Positions 1 to 12,235 of a stretch of 64,000 nucleotides of DNA are shown piece after piece. Under the pieces are notes generated by a model. It saw only the letters and a program-made list of their open reading frames with translations. It searched no databases and was not told the DNA's origin. The DNA is from Arachnopeziza araneosa (Eukaryota; Ascomycota; Leotiomycetes; Helotiales; Arachnopezizaceae): NCBI GenBank assembly GCA_003988855.1, contig QYAI01000102.1, positions 49,704-113,703 on the forward strand, written 5' to 3'. Position 1 is the first letter of the stretch. Each line of letters starts with the position of its first letter. The position numbers were made by a program, and so were the translations under genes.

Positions 1-2
1 AA

Positions 3-104
3 CTACCGAGAGAGCCGCAGCGAGACGATTTAGGACCAAATGACTATATGTTGGATGGGACAGAGGATGATGTAGATGATGGGATGGAGCTAGAGGATCG
101 GTAA
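3..104 (+). CDS. C-terminal end of an unknown protein (5' end outside window)
   Basis: An open frame runs in from the left edge and ends at TAA 102-104, giving 33 residues. The tail is very acidic and contains DYMLDGTEDDVDDGMELEDR just before the stop. Only this end is inside the window, so no family can be named. It faces the lactonase gene tail to tail across about 200 bp that hold both 3' regions. The acidic, Gly/Asp-rich composition and a clean stop make it look like a genuine protein end rather than a chance frame, but the piece is short. Confidence 0.5.
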   Translation, partial: LPREPQRDDLGPNDYMLDGTEDDVDDGMELEDR

Positions 105-303
105 TAACGGTTGGATATGTGTATGTATGTACAAGTATATTTTTGAGACGGCTATATATAGATGAATATCTCTCTCAAAGCTCTTCATTACCACCAAACT
201 TTTTCAGCCCCTATTTATTTTTTCATAATTACCCAAACGACACACCCACCAGAGATATGCAAAAGCTCTCTCGGCATATCTCAAATTTGTGACCTCATAC
301 AAC

Positions 304-1624
304 TCACTCATCCCAGATTACACTCGTAATCTGGCCCTCAATATCCACCTTCGCCACAAAATTGCCAAAGGTTCCCTTGTCAACATCTCTCTTCACAATC
401 ACTACCCGACCATCATTCTGCAAACCCACTGCCGCCAAAGTGCCATCCTTGTTGACGCTGAATTGGCGAGGGTAGGAACCGCCACAAGGTGCTAGTTGCG
501 CGAATGAGAGTTTTCCTGTGGAATGGTCGATGCGCCAGCTTTGGAGGGTATCCGAGGGGATTTGGGTGCTGTTTGCGGCGTCGAAATTGGGGATCTTGAA
601 TAACGTGGCGTTGCGGGCGGAGGTCAGGAGGAAATTTTCATCAGGCTGTGATGAGAGTTTAGTGGGATATAAGATGATTTATGTGGGTCAAAGAAGACAT
701 ACAGATAATAGAGCTTCTGCAGATGCAGCTCCAATGGGCGTCGTTTGATTCCCATACGTGCCATACGACGCAATAGGTTTGAAAGTCAACGATGAGGAAT
801 TTCTCCCGTATACCGCCTCATAACTAGCAACCGTATTTCCTAGTTCTGAGATCAAGAAGAAATACGTTTTATCGTCTGTTTTGAGGAACGTTCCGTGACG
901 GGGCCCAGAACCAGGAGGGGCCGAAAAAGGGGTTTGCTGAACCAAGGTGCTGTCGCTGTGGTTTATGCTAAAGATGTGAATAAGATCGGCGCCTAGATCT
1001 GGGGAGACGATGAATGAATCCGTAGGGTCCAGAATCACTTCATGAGGATGGGGAGCCTCTTGTCGGTCAGGGTTGGGACCTAGTTTGCTCATGGTAAAAG
1101 TGAAATTTTGGAGGTTGGCAAGGGATCCATCGTGAGATATTGTCCATGAGGTTAGAGATGAACCCGAGCTAGAAAGCAGTTAGCATAGGGTTTTGATCCT
1201 ATGAGGAAAGAACATACTAGTGAGCTGCTGCTAGAGCTTTGCCATCATTGTAGGCAACTAAGCTTACAGGACCATTAAGTGTGTTGTGAGTATCGAATTT
1301 GATGAGTTCTCCTGATTCAGAGCGCTTATATGCAGCAATTGCACCAGCCCCATTGAAATTCTCATCAGCCACTATAAAATCAGTTATACATACTCAGCGG
1401 CCGACGGATGATTTCTACTCACGGTATACCACATCGCCGACCTTTTGCAACCACGAAGGTTGTGGTGCGGTATCGTTATTCACAGCAAGAGTGGTCAAGG
1501 TATAGCTGCCATTTTGCTGAGCATTCAACTGCAAGGAAGTTACTGTTCCGCTGTATGAAGAAACATAGAGATTTGTGGCAACAGCAGAGGTCACAAGACC
1601 GAGTGGGAGATGTTGGAGCCGCAT
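304..1624 (-). CDS. Secreted beta-propeller lactonase (6-phosphogluconolactonase / muconate-cyclase-like)
   Basis: Four exons, 1423-1624, 1218-1371, 703-1168 and 304-645, give 387 aa. All three introns are about 50 nt with GTGAGT or GTATGT donors and TAG/CAG ends. The start is the ATG at 1624, which gives a signal-like MRLQHLPLGLVTSAVATN; an in-frame ATG at 1732 would put 36 extra residues before it. The mature start LYVSSYSGTVTSLQL, the HPHEVILDPTDSFIVSPDLG strand, GPRHGTFLKTD and the late SPDENFLLTSARN blade are typical of the seven-bladed lactonase family. Family members hydrolyse sugar or muconate lactones. The signal-bearing fungal branch is presumably extracellular, and its substrate cannot be read from sequence. 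Confidence 0.85.
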
Positions 1625-2917
1625 TCTGAACCAACTAAGGTAGACACTATCCAGACACTCTAAGGATGAACAGGCAAACGAGATGGAGGAAAGTTGGGAT
1701 AGAAAATGCTGAAAGATGGGAAACTCCCACATTTTAAACGGGATTTAGATGGACTGGCCAGGCTTCATAGCGGAAGTTTAGCCTCAACCACGAAATATTG
1801 CACCTTAGACGTACCCCGCGTAACAATGAAATATTCAATGTAGGGTTGAGTGCCGGTAAAGGTGTCCTTGAGATGACTGAGCGCAGCTGCTCAGTTTGGG
1901 ATAGATTGTTTGGAATGCTCCACTATGGCTTGAGCGTTTTCCCTGAGTGGCCAAGACTTGTGTTTCTCCCAGCATGAAGTCCTTGAAACCTTAATGGTCG
2001 ATAAGATCAGGCACATATAGGGCTTGTGTGATGGAAGCGGCTCAAACTGCCGTTTGCGTAGAGAAATGGGTTTAAAATTAATTTTTCAGTCCTGGGTTCT
2101 GCAAAGAGGTGGTAGTGACGCCAGGTTGTCGGGTCATTGGAGCTTAGGCAAGCATTCTGAGCAGGAAGTTGTTGGTTTTGCTCTTGATGGAACTTCTTTG
2201 GAGAGCTAGGGTGGCGCTGGATGATCTGTTCAAGGGCGAACGTCTTCGAAGTGCCGACAGCTTAACCTTACGGGAACGCCACTTTACAGGGGAAATTTCA
2301 TCAGGTGATGACGAATAATTTCCGTCTTTATTTTTTCATCTTTTGGAGTCGAATGATTGATCTTTGTAAACAAGGTAGTTTAAATAGATTGTTTCAGGGC
2401 CGCTTAATAGTCTAGCTCTTTAGCGACTGTGTAACTATTTCATTACTAAATTTTGAGCCCAAATTCAACCAGAATCCGTAATTTACCAGCTCTGGTTAAT
2501 TATCTTCGGCTCATAAAGTTTTGGTTCCTTGACCAAACATGAAGGAGGGCCAAATTGCGAAGACTTATGATATGAAGCTCCCAAAAATTGATTTCTATTC
2601 TCATTGCTCAATAGCAGTTTGAGCTTTGCGAGCACTGGCCACGAATCAGCAGGGCAAGACTCTGAGAATTTATCTCGTTGAGTATATGTCATACCACGTA
2701 GATTTACGTTATTAAAAGTACAGATTTAATTTTCCACACTGAATTGTTAAAAATTTGTGCTTGGCAATTATTGGAATATTGCTGTTACCGTACGATGATT
2801 AGAAGCATTTTTTGGCGGTAAGCCACGAATTTACGTACTACTACCATAGAAGAGGCTACCGATAAAAGTGTAATTGAACCTCTCTTATCTCAGCCTCAAC
2901 ACCAACATAGACTTCAC
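1625..2917. other. Intergenic, no gene seen
   Basis: This is the shared upstream region of the lactonase (-) and the 2EXR/F-box-like gene (+). Only short chance frames are present and none has family features or usable splice sites. The right half (about 2300-2880) is AT-rich. Confidence 0.6.
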
Positions 2918-3609
2918 ATGATGACTTCCGTCGAGGTTCATTTGCTTCCAACACCATCATTCTTTGCCCTCCCACTTGAGATCCGAAGGTGTATCTATGA
3001 GTATGCCCTCAACTGGCCTGACCTATCCCACATCTTTCAGGTAAGAGACCTTGCTTTAAACACTCCGGAGGATCAGATTACTGCACAACATCCTCCACTA
3101 TGCACCATTCCTCGTCCTCGTTTTCAGTCGATTAGCACGCCACCAATTTTGCTCGTCGCCAAGCAAATGACAACGGAAGCGCTTGAAGTCCTATACCGGA
3201 AACCACTAGTCCTCGCGTCTCCGCCGCCATATATACTGCAGCTAGCAAATCCAGAAGACATCACTGACTTCATAAACGAGCCTGCATTGCAGAATCTACG
3301 TTTCGTCGTGTTGCAAATGTCGGGAAGTGCTAAAAGCTGGCTGCGAACAGTGGATATGCTCCTCGATACTTGGTCTGTGAAGAACTGCCTTCAGAAAGTA
3401 GAGGTCAAGGTTTCTTTTGGTGGACGTTCAAGGGGAGCAGGCGGGCTTTCTCCAGAATCGGTAAATTGTAGGCATGTTCTAGGAATCATACGGAGAGTAC
3501 ATAGACCCCTCTAAGTCACTATTGTTCTGCCGCTAACTTAAAATAGCTGAGAAGTTTCGGAGAACAAGTGCATGTGATACTAGAGGATTATGTAGGAGAG
3601 AGGCTTTAG
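2918..3609 (+). CDS. 2EXR/F-box-like fungal protein
   Basis: Two exons, 2918-3460 and 3547-3609, give 201 aa. The second exon is supported by a GTAAAT donor, a CTAAC branch site just before AATAG, and a conserved-looking tail LRSFGEQVHVILEDYVGERL. Reading through the donor instead gives a poorer ending at 3514. The N-terminal FFALPLEIRRCIYEYALNWP matches the short F-box-like/2EXR motif common in Pezizomycotina, followed by ILLVAKQMTTEALEVLYRKP. This is a large, mostly uncharacterised fungal family; a role as ubiquitin-ligase adaptor is possible but not shown. Two ATGs stand in tandem at 2918 and 2921. Residues 42-70 lie between a perfect CAG/GTAAG site and a TTTTCAG and could in principle be an 87-nt in-frame intron. 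Confidence 0.7.
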
Positions 3610-4089
3610 AAAACGAGAGGAGTTGGAGCAGAAAAATTCGAGTCATTGTTGAACAAGCTAATGAGCTACTGGTGCTGATATATTAAGTAAAATTTCCCAA
3701 AAAAAATATATATATAGAAGTGGATGTCTCAAAAGAGCCTGCGAATTCAAAGTCTCTAGAAACCTACCTCGATGTCCAATCTTGAGTTGAATATCTCCCA
3801 CTATTTCAGATGAGGCATACAATTTATATTACCCAATTGGCTGAAGATTTCATGATTATGCACTACCAAGTCGATATATGTCGCTGAAATCAAAGGGAAG
3901 CAGGTGTTTTATGTCAACTTCGAGAGTTACCTTTAAACAGCTCGAGTTTACTGGCATTTTCTATTCCGTCATAACCCCGCAATGCAGCTTCATGCCCCAC
4001 TTCTCATGATATCAACGAACGAAGCTGCCTCTTTATTGAACACCAAGCACCAACTTCAAGAAAACTTCTTCTAAGATACATAGAACAAA
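3610..4089. other. Intergenic, promoter of the epimerase gene
   Basis: There is no open frame of note. It contains the 3' region of the 2EXR-like gene and the upstream region of the epimerase, whose start lies in the favourable context ACAAAATGGC. Confidence 0.5.
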
Positions 4090-5213
4090 ATGGCACCAAA
4101 GATCTTCATCACTGGAGTGACTGGGTACATTGGAGGCGACCTCCTGTATGCACTTGAAAAGGCACATCCAGAATACGAATACACAGCACTAGTCCGGAAT
4201 TCCGATAAAGGCGCCAAGGTAGCATCAGTATTTCCGAAAATACGTCTTGTCTATGGCACACTTGATGATTCTGAGCTTCTCGAGGAGGAATGCGCACATG
4301 CAGATATTGTGATTCGTATGTCTTTTCTCCCATTAAAGATGCCTTGAAACTTGATTAACGTGTGAAATTAGACACTGCAGATGCATCAGACAACGCAGGA
4401 GCAGCCCAAGCTATTGCGCGCGGCCTCTCAGCTGGACATACAAAAGAAAAGCCAGGATATTGGTTGCACACATCTGGTACCGGCATACTTTGCTGGAAGG
4501 ATATGGAAACAGAAACATATGGTGAAGCACCATCTCAACCGGCTTATGATGATCTTAATGCCGTGTCTGGCCTTACCTCCCTTCCCGATACAGCCTTCCA
4601 TCGAAATGTTGACAAGATGGTTCTCGGCGCTGGATCAGATTCTGTCAAGACAGCAATTATTTGTCCGCCGACTATATACGGTCGAGGGCGAGGTCCAGAT
4701 AATCAGAGAAGCAGACAGGTATATAACTTGGCCAAGGTCACACTGCAGAATGGGGAAGCGCCGCAGATAGGCAAAGGTCTGACCGAGTGGGATAATGTCC
4801 ATGTCTACGATTTGAGTGATTTATTTCTGCTTCTTGTCGCAGCTGCTGTTGCAAGTAAGCCAGAATTGGATTCTACATTGTGGGGCAAGGAAGGTTATTT
4901 TCTTGCTGAGAATGGCTACCATGTATGGGGAGAGGTGTCGAAGCAGGTAGCTGAGGTAGCGTTGGAAAAGGGCTACATCGGGTCTAAAGAAATCAAAGCT
5001 ATGAGCCCAGACGAAGCTAAGGCCGCTGCTGGGTTTGAGGCTCTTTCATGGGGCCTGAACTCGAAAGGGTTTGCCAAGAGAGCTAAGAAATACCTGGGGT
5101 GGAGTCCCAAGGGCGAGAGCTTGAAGAGTGCGATTCCAGGCATCGTGGATGACGAGGCGACCATTCTTGGTATCAAGATTGGGCATGCAGAAGAAGTAGC
5201 CGGTGGAAAATAG
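4090..5213 (+). CDS. NAD(P)-dependent epimerase/dehydratase (extended SDR)
   Basis: Two exons, 4090-4315 and 4372-5213, give 355 aa. The splice joins DIVI to HTADASDNAGAAQAI and restores a continuous Rossmann domain. The N-terminus carries the nucleotide-binding GxxGxxG (Gly9, Gly12, Gly15 in FITGVTGYIGG). The acidic pair after beta-2 is replaced by the LVRNSDKG stretch, which would suit NADP(H). HTSGTGIL (Ser/Thr of the active site) and CPPTIYGRGRGP follow, as in atypical and extended SDRs related to sugar-nucleotide epimerases. The usual YxxxK pair is not obvious, so it may belong to the atypical group. It is probably a soluble cytosolic oxidoreductase; the substrate is unknown and no neighbour points to a pathway. 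Confidence 0.85.
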
Positions 5214-6679
5214 ATGCTGGTCCCGTTGGCTCTGAATTTGTATGATGACTCCTATTGATGGCCATAGACAAGCTACAACTACTCCAGCGAAAGTGACCTA
5301 AGCAAAGGTGTCCAAGCTTGGCGGTATCATTCCTCCACAATGGGGTAAGATTCCGCATGAGATAAGACGTTAATCTAGGAAAGGATGTCGCTATCCGACA
5401 TTGTTTCGTATTGGCTCATCAGAAGGGATCATGACTGTCTGTGCCCCTCCTCCGCTGCAATATAAGTTTCATCGCTGACTGGCTGTGTGATTGCGACTGA
5501 TAAAGCTGCTTGAAGGGACTATTCAGCCAGTTGGGTTGGTGTTGTATTGCCAATATTCTTTTGAGGTGCATGACCAGAGCTTCTAGAAGGAATGAGAGGC
5601 AAAGCCAGGCAGCCATCAACCCTCAACGGCGTTGGCTGACTTTCCCGCTCTCCAGATCAGGGACGATACTGCGGGTAATTGTTCATGTGGCAGACTGGCT
5701 TGCATTTCGAGCTTCCAAAGAGAGCTTCCATCGTTCGAAGGTGCCGCCCATTCCACTCGTGATAACTGGGGAACCAATGTTGTTGTGCAGAGCGACGGGT
5801 GGCCCCTGCGAGAAAAGCTTGAGGCGTTCAGCCACAAACGCAGCTGTCTCGAGTTTACTTTCACGTCGGCCACCTCGTTCAACGTATCAAGCACTATCTC
5901 CGGAGGGTTTCCATGCGATCTCGCGTTGTAATTTCACGATGACGCAGAGCGCCAAGGACAATAGGCTCAACTCAGTCGTACAAACAGACTCGATATATAA
6001 GTAATTTCGATCTGGTCACAGAGCACCAGTGCCAGGATCAATTACTCGGAGAGCATTTAAGAGACCCATGCCTGACTCTACTCCACGGGACTCGACAGAC
6101 TTCACACCATGTCGTGTTTTAAGCCACACCATTTCAAAACCCTCCTCCTTCAAGTTATCGGCGAATCATCGCCGCTAAATCATGACAATTTGAGAAATAG
6201 CCGAAAGATAAGCATCCTGTCTCTCGAGTCAACGAATGAAGTGTCATGGTGGCGTTACAGAAGCCGTCTCATCCCTCTATACACTCAAACTGTTTACTCT
6301 GGTATCCCAGCTAGGGATGCTCTGAATTTACCCTTGGCGAGCCCGAGTGGTACAGCTGTCTCCTCGATCCGCGCTGAGATACCCTCCATCCCAGTGGATG
6401 GACGTCGAGCAGTGATGCAAGTGCCGGGGGTAGTCCAGGATGGGAAGTTAGTTACCATTGTTCACCCTCACGGCAGCGTTGTGCACCCAGCTATATTGGG
6501 AACAAATCCCATACATACAAGCCTGCCTGCGACGTTTATATTAAGCTGGGTTCCCCTCACTGTCTTGCTACTCGGAAAGCTAGCCTTGTCATTTTATATA
6601 TTCTCTTGAAGAGAACCTCAAAACGTATTGAAAAAGTGTTGAAATCCTTATTCAAGTCTGCAGCAACAGGTTGCCCAGC
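5214..6679. other. Intergenic, upstream of the amino acid permease
   Basis: Several frames of 60-166 codons lie on both strands (for example 6109-6609 +, and 5616-5894 and 5419-5619 -), but none has family signatures or a consistent splice pattern. The 6109-6609 frame ends 70 bp before the permease start and probably falls in its promoter or 5' UTR. Confidence 0.5.
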
Positions 6680-8955
6680 ATGGCTACCGCCATATTTCCT
6701 GTATCCGGCGAAAAAGATGCACCTATCAGCCATGAGCCATTGGAGGCGAATCTAGCTCCTGTTAAACACAGGAAGCCTCATGATCCTTCCGTTACCTTTG
6801 AAGAATACATATACTATGCGAAGCTTGCTCGTGCTGAGGAAGATTCCTTCGCTGCGAATGACACTGGCGTGACCACGTTCAAGTCTTTGATCTTCCCTTC
6901 CAAGAACGACAAGGGAGTGGCGATTGCAACAAGAGAGGATGAGAAAGTAGTGCATACCCCAAATAGTAGCGAGCAACGTGCAGTTTCCGATGATGAGTGG
7001 ACGAATGCTTCTCGCGCTTTGCGAACAGCTACTTGGTCTGCCGTTTTCTATCTAATCACTACAGATATCTTAGGTCCTTTCAACGTGCCGTAAGTACCTT
7101 GCTGGTCGTTGGGTGGATATTCTTAACACTGTCGATAGGTTTGCCATGGGAACTCTTGGCTGGGGACCAGGAATTGTACTCTACAGTGTCTTTGGCGGTC
7201 TTGCTGTCTATGGTGGCTTCTTGCTTTATCGCATGTTCTTGGGGCTCGACTCGTATATGTATCCCCTCAAGACCTATGGGGACATTGCTTTCAGAGTCTA
7301 TGGGACACCAGTTCGTCATTTGGTGAATATCCTTCAAAGCATACAATTGTTGTTCAACGTGGGGGTGATTATTATCGCTAATGGACAGGTCAGTCTAATT
7401 CTCACGCACTGAGATTACCTGTTTGGTGAAAGCTAAACCCTGATAGGCTCTCTCCCAAGTCTCCAAGTTCAAGCTCTGTTATGCTATCTGCTGTCTCGTT
7501 TTTGCATTGGCAGGATTCTTCTTGGGCCAAGTTCGAACACTGCAGAAATACGGATGGTTGGCCAATGCAGCTATCTGGTTGAACGTCTTCATTATCATCA
7601 CAACTATGGGAGTCGTTGCTCATAGCGGTCCTAACTACCCAGCTGTTAACGCTATGGCTGGAACAGCACTTGGTAGCGACTCTGTCGTTCAACTCCCTGA
7701 TGGGAGTTACCCACCTGTCCAGCACTCTGCCGGCCTTCCAGCCAGTACCAACGGATTTGTTGGTGCTATAAATGGTATGGCATCTCTCTAAGAAATAATA
7801 AGCTGTCTAGCTAACGTTTTGATAGGATTGATGGTATGCATAATTACCCAGTATAAAATAAATCAGCGCTAACTATTCTTAGCAAGCTGTTTATGCTTAT
7901 GGAGGGTAAGGATTTCGATCATGATTCCAAACTGTCGTTTACCACCACCTTAGCGACTGTTGCCATTCGCAACTGATAATCCGCATTCTGAATTTCACAT
8001 TTTCGTACTCTGAGCACAGATAATCGTTCAATATTAATACTGACTATTGAAAATAGTGCCATGTTGTTCTCCGAGTTTATGTCTGAAATGAAGCGACCCC
8101 GTGATTTCTGGAAGGGAATGATTGCTGCCCAATCCTTCATCTACGTCATCTATATCTTCTACGTAAGTTTTCCACAGAGGTATACGTTCCAATCTGACAT
8201 ATATAAGGGATGCTTCCTCTACGGTTACCAAGGCCAATATACAGTAAATCCGTCGTTTCAAGGAGTCTCCATCTATGCGTGGCAGACAGTCGGTAATACG
8301 ATTGGATTTATCTCGGCGTTGATTGCCGCCGGTCTCTATGTAAGCCTTCCGATTTCTTTTCATTCCCACCCGAAGCTAACAAAATCAGGGAAATATCGGC
8401 GTCAAAGTCCTCTACAACAATCTCCTAGTAGACTTCCTCAGTGCACCACCCCTTGCTAGCAAAGCCGGTAAAATTCTCTGGGTAGCCATCATTCCCGTTT
8501 ACTGGTCCCTGGCCTTTATCGTCGCAGCTTCAATCCCCAATTTCTTTGGTCTCTCCTCCCTGGTCTCCGCTCTCTGCATTTTACAGTTCACATACACCTT
8601 TCCACCTTTCCTCTATCTCGGTTACGCCGTGAAAAGAGCCGCTGCCCTTCCAGGTGAAGGCTTCAACCCCGCGACTGGACAGGTGATTCGTCATGATTCT
8701 GGACTCAAGAGGTGGACTAGAGGGTTCTTCAAGGGAAAGTGGTATTTCAATATTTGGTATGTAGTGTATACCTTAGGTGCTATTGTAAGTTTTTCCTCTT
8801 CGCCCCTTTCTCCCCATTTCGAGAAATTTCAAACTCACGCACTATCACAGGTCACAGCAGCACTTGGTGCCTATTCCGCTATCGAGGCTTTGATTGCAGC
8901 TTTCAAGGAGCCACAAATCACTGCTTTCACTTGCCACTCGCCTCTTGATGGTTAG
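6680..8955 (+). CDS. Mtr-like neutral amino acid permease (AAAP family)
   Basis: Nine exons: 6680-7089, 7139-7388, 7447-7774, 7826-7833, 7883-7905, 8057-8162, 8208-8339, 8389-8784 and 8851-8955, giving 585 aa. A polar N-terminus of about 125 residues precedes roughly 11 membrane spans, starting at ATWSAVFYLITTDILGPFNV and GTLGWGPGIVLYSVFGG. YQGQYTVNP and the late IAAFKEP region fit the fungal AAAP/Mtr group, which imports neutral aliphatic and aromatic amino acids at the plasma membrane. Exon 4 is only 8 nt (GATTGATG); it is needed to keep frame between AIN and QAVYAYGG. Intron 6 (8163-8207) is 45 nt, in frame and stop-free, so an unspliced form would add 15 residues to a membrane span. The ATG at 6680 is the first one in frame. 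Confidence 0.88.
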
Positions 8956-10933
8956 GTAGAGCTTAAATCCTAGGTGGAGTGTAGATTTGTTTGGATAGCT
9001 TGGGTAGTTTGGATAATCTGGCGTGTTATATCATGGATGGATCTATGGACTGATATTTGTTAATCACCTGAATCGAAATTTATACATTCGACTGGAGAAG
9101 AGCTAAAAAAAACAAACATTGGCTTTGTGATTCAGGAATTATCAGAAAAGAGAGACGTTTCGCTTTCCGGGAATATGCTTGATGCATTCTTTCGGTTTGT
9201 TATATCAGGCGCATGTCAACTGGTTGCCTTGGTCTCCGATACAACTACCTTCTTGCCTTGACCCCACTCTCTGGCGATGCGCTTTCGTAAACCTCCTATT
9301 TTCTTCTCTTCTTTTCTTATCCATCGAACCCTCTTCTTCTTTGGGTCGACTTGGAGTTCTCTGAAATCCTCATCTCCATCTACAAGCCTTGAATCGGAAA
9401 TATTTCCTTTTCCTTCTCAGAGAAATCCAACTGATCGAATAATCCTAGAGAACCGCCAAAAAATCTTTCAGCTAGCTCTGCTGGTTGTTTGGTTGACTGT
9501 TTGATAGACCGATTAGCTCAACAATCTTCCCCCTCGCCGCTGCTGGATTATCTGCTAAGACGAGCCGAGACGAATTCTACTAAAATCAGAGTAATAATCA
9601 CTATGAATAAACGCAAATGACTGAGCGAGAGTTTTTTGCAGTGAATTTGAAGTGGGAGGCTATATTATCGCAAGCAAAGCTCAGCTAAAATCGGGCTACA
9701 TGACAACTCGTTTACAGAGACTAGGAAGAAAGTGAATACAGTAATCACGTCCATCTTGGCACAAAGGAGAACAAGGACCGATGAGGCATCCTCATCCTAG
9801 TACTATACGTAATCTTACACGCCAAGACAGCGAGAGGGAAGACTGCAGTATAACACATGTCAAATCGGTCTTCATCACCGACCTGCCTATCAATCCTACT
9901 AACTTACACACAGCGATAGAACCGATTGCCACACATCTCCTTGTTCCCTTATCTCGATTTCAGCGACGAGTCGATGTAACAATAAGAAAAGGAAACCTTA
10001 TCACAGCCGCAATCGAGAGAGCAGTAGGCGAAAGCGGTCAGCAGAAACAGCGAGGAAAGATACCGACTGGTCACTGTACGACATTCCATCGGCCTCCAGA
10101 TCGTGAATCCCAGCCACGACCAGGCAAAGGTGATCCAGTCATTACCTATAAATGCAGCACAGATACAAACGTGATCCCTCCAGATCCAAATATTGAAACT
10201 CACCGCCGCAAGCCCATTCCCTTCGGCTCGACCAATGGGAGCAAGGCAATTCACAACCCAGCCTGCATTGATCTGCGAACTGCCGTTTTCCAGATATAGA
10301 GAGAGATACAGCCCGCGCAGCCCCAGTCCTGTAGCGCCGATTGCGGAGCGAGCTCGAGTCGGTGTCGATGCTTGTGTCCGTGTCGGTTCAACGGAGCGTG
10401 ATTGCGCACCGATGTTGCATTGCGTTAAGCTGTGATGGAGGCTGCAGGATGAGGAGTAGCAAAGACAATAGACATGGCGGGGTTACGGAAGCTTATTTCA
10501 TTAGCTATCGTCTGTCTTTGAGAAATACCTAGCTTAAAGCCCTCATAGCTCGAGAATATGACTCGCGTGCTCAACTAGAAAATGGCACCTAAGGTTTACC
10601 ACCAAATCAATTAATATTATTACTCGATAGGAAATCTATATTGGTCTACCGTAGAAAGAGATGAGAATCTAGTATCTAAATCCACTCGATACTTCTATGT
10701 TGCCAGGTACTGTACCTACGTTAACGAGTAATGTGTCTAATCTCTAAGGTGAGTGCAATTCAATTTTCCTTGTAGAAAAACCTCGCCCCAAAAGACGAAA
10801 GAGGAGAGGAATCACTCCACTCTGAGATGATCGAAATCAAGAAGCCGCCCAAGTCGTTAAACGGACTGCAGGCATGAAGCTTTCGCCGCCGCCTTAGCCG
10901 CTCAGCCATGATATTATACAATTCAAACAAAAA
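8956..10933. other. Intergenic, no convincing gene
   Basis: The 3' ends of the permease (+) and the aminotransferase (-) face each other across 2 kb. A 172-codon frame (9781-10299 +) is rich in Arg/Pro/Thr with no family features. The opposite strand (9949-10440) has Trp/Phe/Leu-rich pieces such as ITFAWSWLGFTIW. They could be remnants of a small membrane protein, but no complete gene with start, splice sites and stop could be assembled. Confidence 0.5.
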
Positions 10934-12235
10934 TCATTGTGTGTCTCGCACAACCTTATCCACCGCCTTGGCGAAATAGTCAATATTTCGAGTGTTAAGA
11001 CCCGCCATACTGATTCGACCATTCTTTGTCATATAGATATGAGCCGTTTTTCTCAGCTCCAGGACTTGCTTCTCGTTCAGACCGGTGAAGGAGAACATGC
11101 CGATTTGATCGGTGATATGGTTCCAAGTGCCTGGAGTCTCCATCTCTTCTAACTTGCTTCTCAGTGCTGTTCGCATGTTGATGATTCTTCCAGACATAGT
11201 CCTTAAGTTATCCTCCCATTCTTTGAACAAAGCTTCGTCATTCAATATCAAGCTAGCAACTCGCGCACCATATGCAGGGGGATTTGAGATTTCGGAGCGT
11301 TGGAGAATGGCTAATTGAGAAGCAATTCTGCCGATCGTCTTCTCGGCGTCTGCACCAGGGCTTGTAACAAAATGAAAGCACCCAGCTCGCTCACCATATA
11401 ATCCAAAGTTCTTGGCGAATGATTGAGCGATGCAGAGCTCAAATCCTTGCTCTACAAAATAACGAACGGCCCAGGCATCCTTGGCTAGGTCACCAGAGGC
11501 AAATCCTTGATATGCGCAGTCGAAGAAAGGAAAGTGTGATTTTTGCTTCATAAGAAGGGCAATCTCTTTCCATTGTGCTTGTGTGGGATCAACACCGGTA
11601 GGATTGTGAGCACAGGCGTGGAGGAGGATGATGCTATGATCTGGTGCCTCAAAGATCTCCTTCTTCATACCCTCGAAATCAAGACCTTTAGTTTCTTTCG
11701 AGAAGTAAGGATATGTAGCAATTGGGAGGTGGACATTGGAGAAGATTTGGTGATGGTTGGCCCATGTGGGATTACTGAAATAAACGGTGGGGTGACCAGG
11801 GTAAAATTTCGAGAGGAATAGAGCTCCGAGATGAACAGCTCCCGTACCGGAGATTGTCTGGTATGAGATCGATCGCTTTTCAAGAAGGGCAGGAGAATTT
11901 GCACCGAGCATAAGCTTGGCGGCAGCAGAAGTTAGGGTTGCAAGACCGGCAATGGGAAGGTATTCGTGGTTCAATTCTGGGTCTAAACGGAGGAGTTCAT
12001 CAGCCTAGACAGAACAATCAGCAGATGTTTATACGCAATTGAACAGTAATAAAACCTTCTTGACGACTGGCAGGACCCATGGCTTTGCATTATCGTCTCT
12101 ATACGCGCCAATACCAAGATCGACTTTATGTTCGAAGGAATCAGCTTTATATGCTGCCATCAACCCAAAGAGGGGATCCTCTGGAGCTTGCGGAACAGCT
12201 TCTGCTGGGAAACTGGTAGCAGCTGGAGTGGCCAT
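10934..12235 (-). CDS. Aspartate aminotransferase (PLP-dependent, class I)
   Basis: Two exons, 12056-12235 and 10934-12004, give 416 aa and join LPVVKK to ADELLRLDPEL. The intron (12005-12055) has an unusual GTTTTA donor. The enzyme interconverts aspartate + 2-oxoglutarate and oxaloacetate + glutamate. The whole fold-type I sequence is present: DLGIGAYRDDNAKPW, HNPTGVDPTQAQW, FDCAYQGFASG and the PLP lysine in SQSFAKNFGLYGERAGCF style context (Lys258 with this start). The start MATPAATSFPAEAVPQAPED resembles cytosolic enzymes. The frame stays open upstream with ATGs at 12286, 12373, 12589 and 12610, allowing an extension of up to 125 Ser/Thr/His-rich residues. Which start is used cannot be settled here. 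Confidence 0.93.

Noticed and set aside
3042..3128. 87-nt in-frame stretch in the 2EXR-like gene with a perfect donor and a TTTTCAG acceptor
   Set aside because: The encoded residues fit the usual spacing between the 2EXR motif and the ILL...Q-T-EAL block, so it is more likely coding; alternative splicing remains possible.
6109..6609. 166-codon frame with a hydrophobic tail before the permease
   Set aside because: No family features, low-complexity start, and it ends 70 bp before the permease ATG, where promoter and leader are expected.
9781..10440. 172-codon plus-strand frame and Trp-rich minus-strand frames, possibly a MARVEL-like membrane protein
   Set aside because: No combination of start, splice sites and stop gave a continuous protein; kept only as a note on the spacer.
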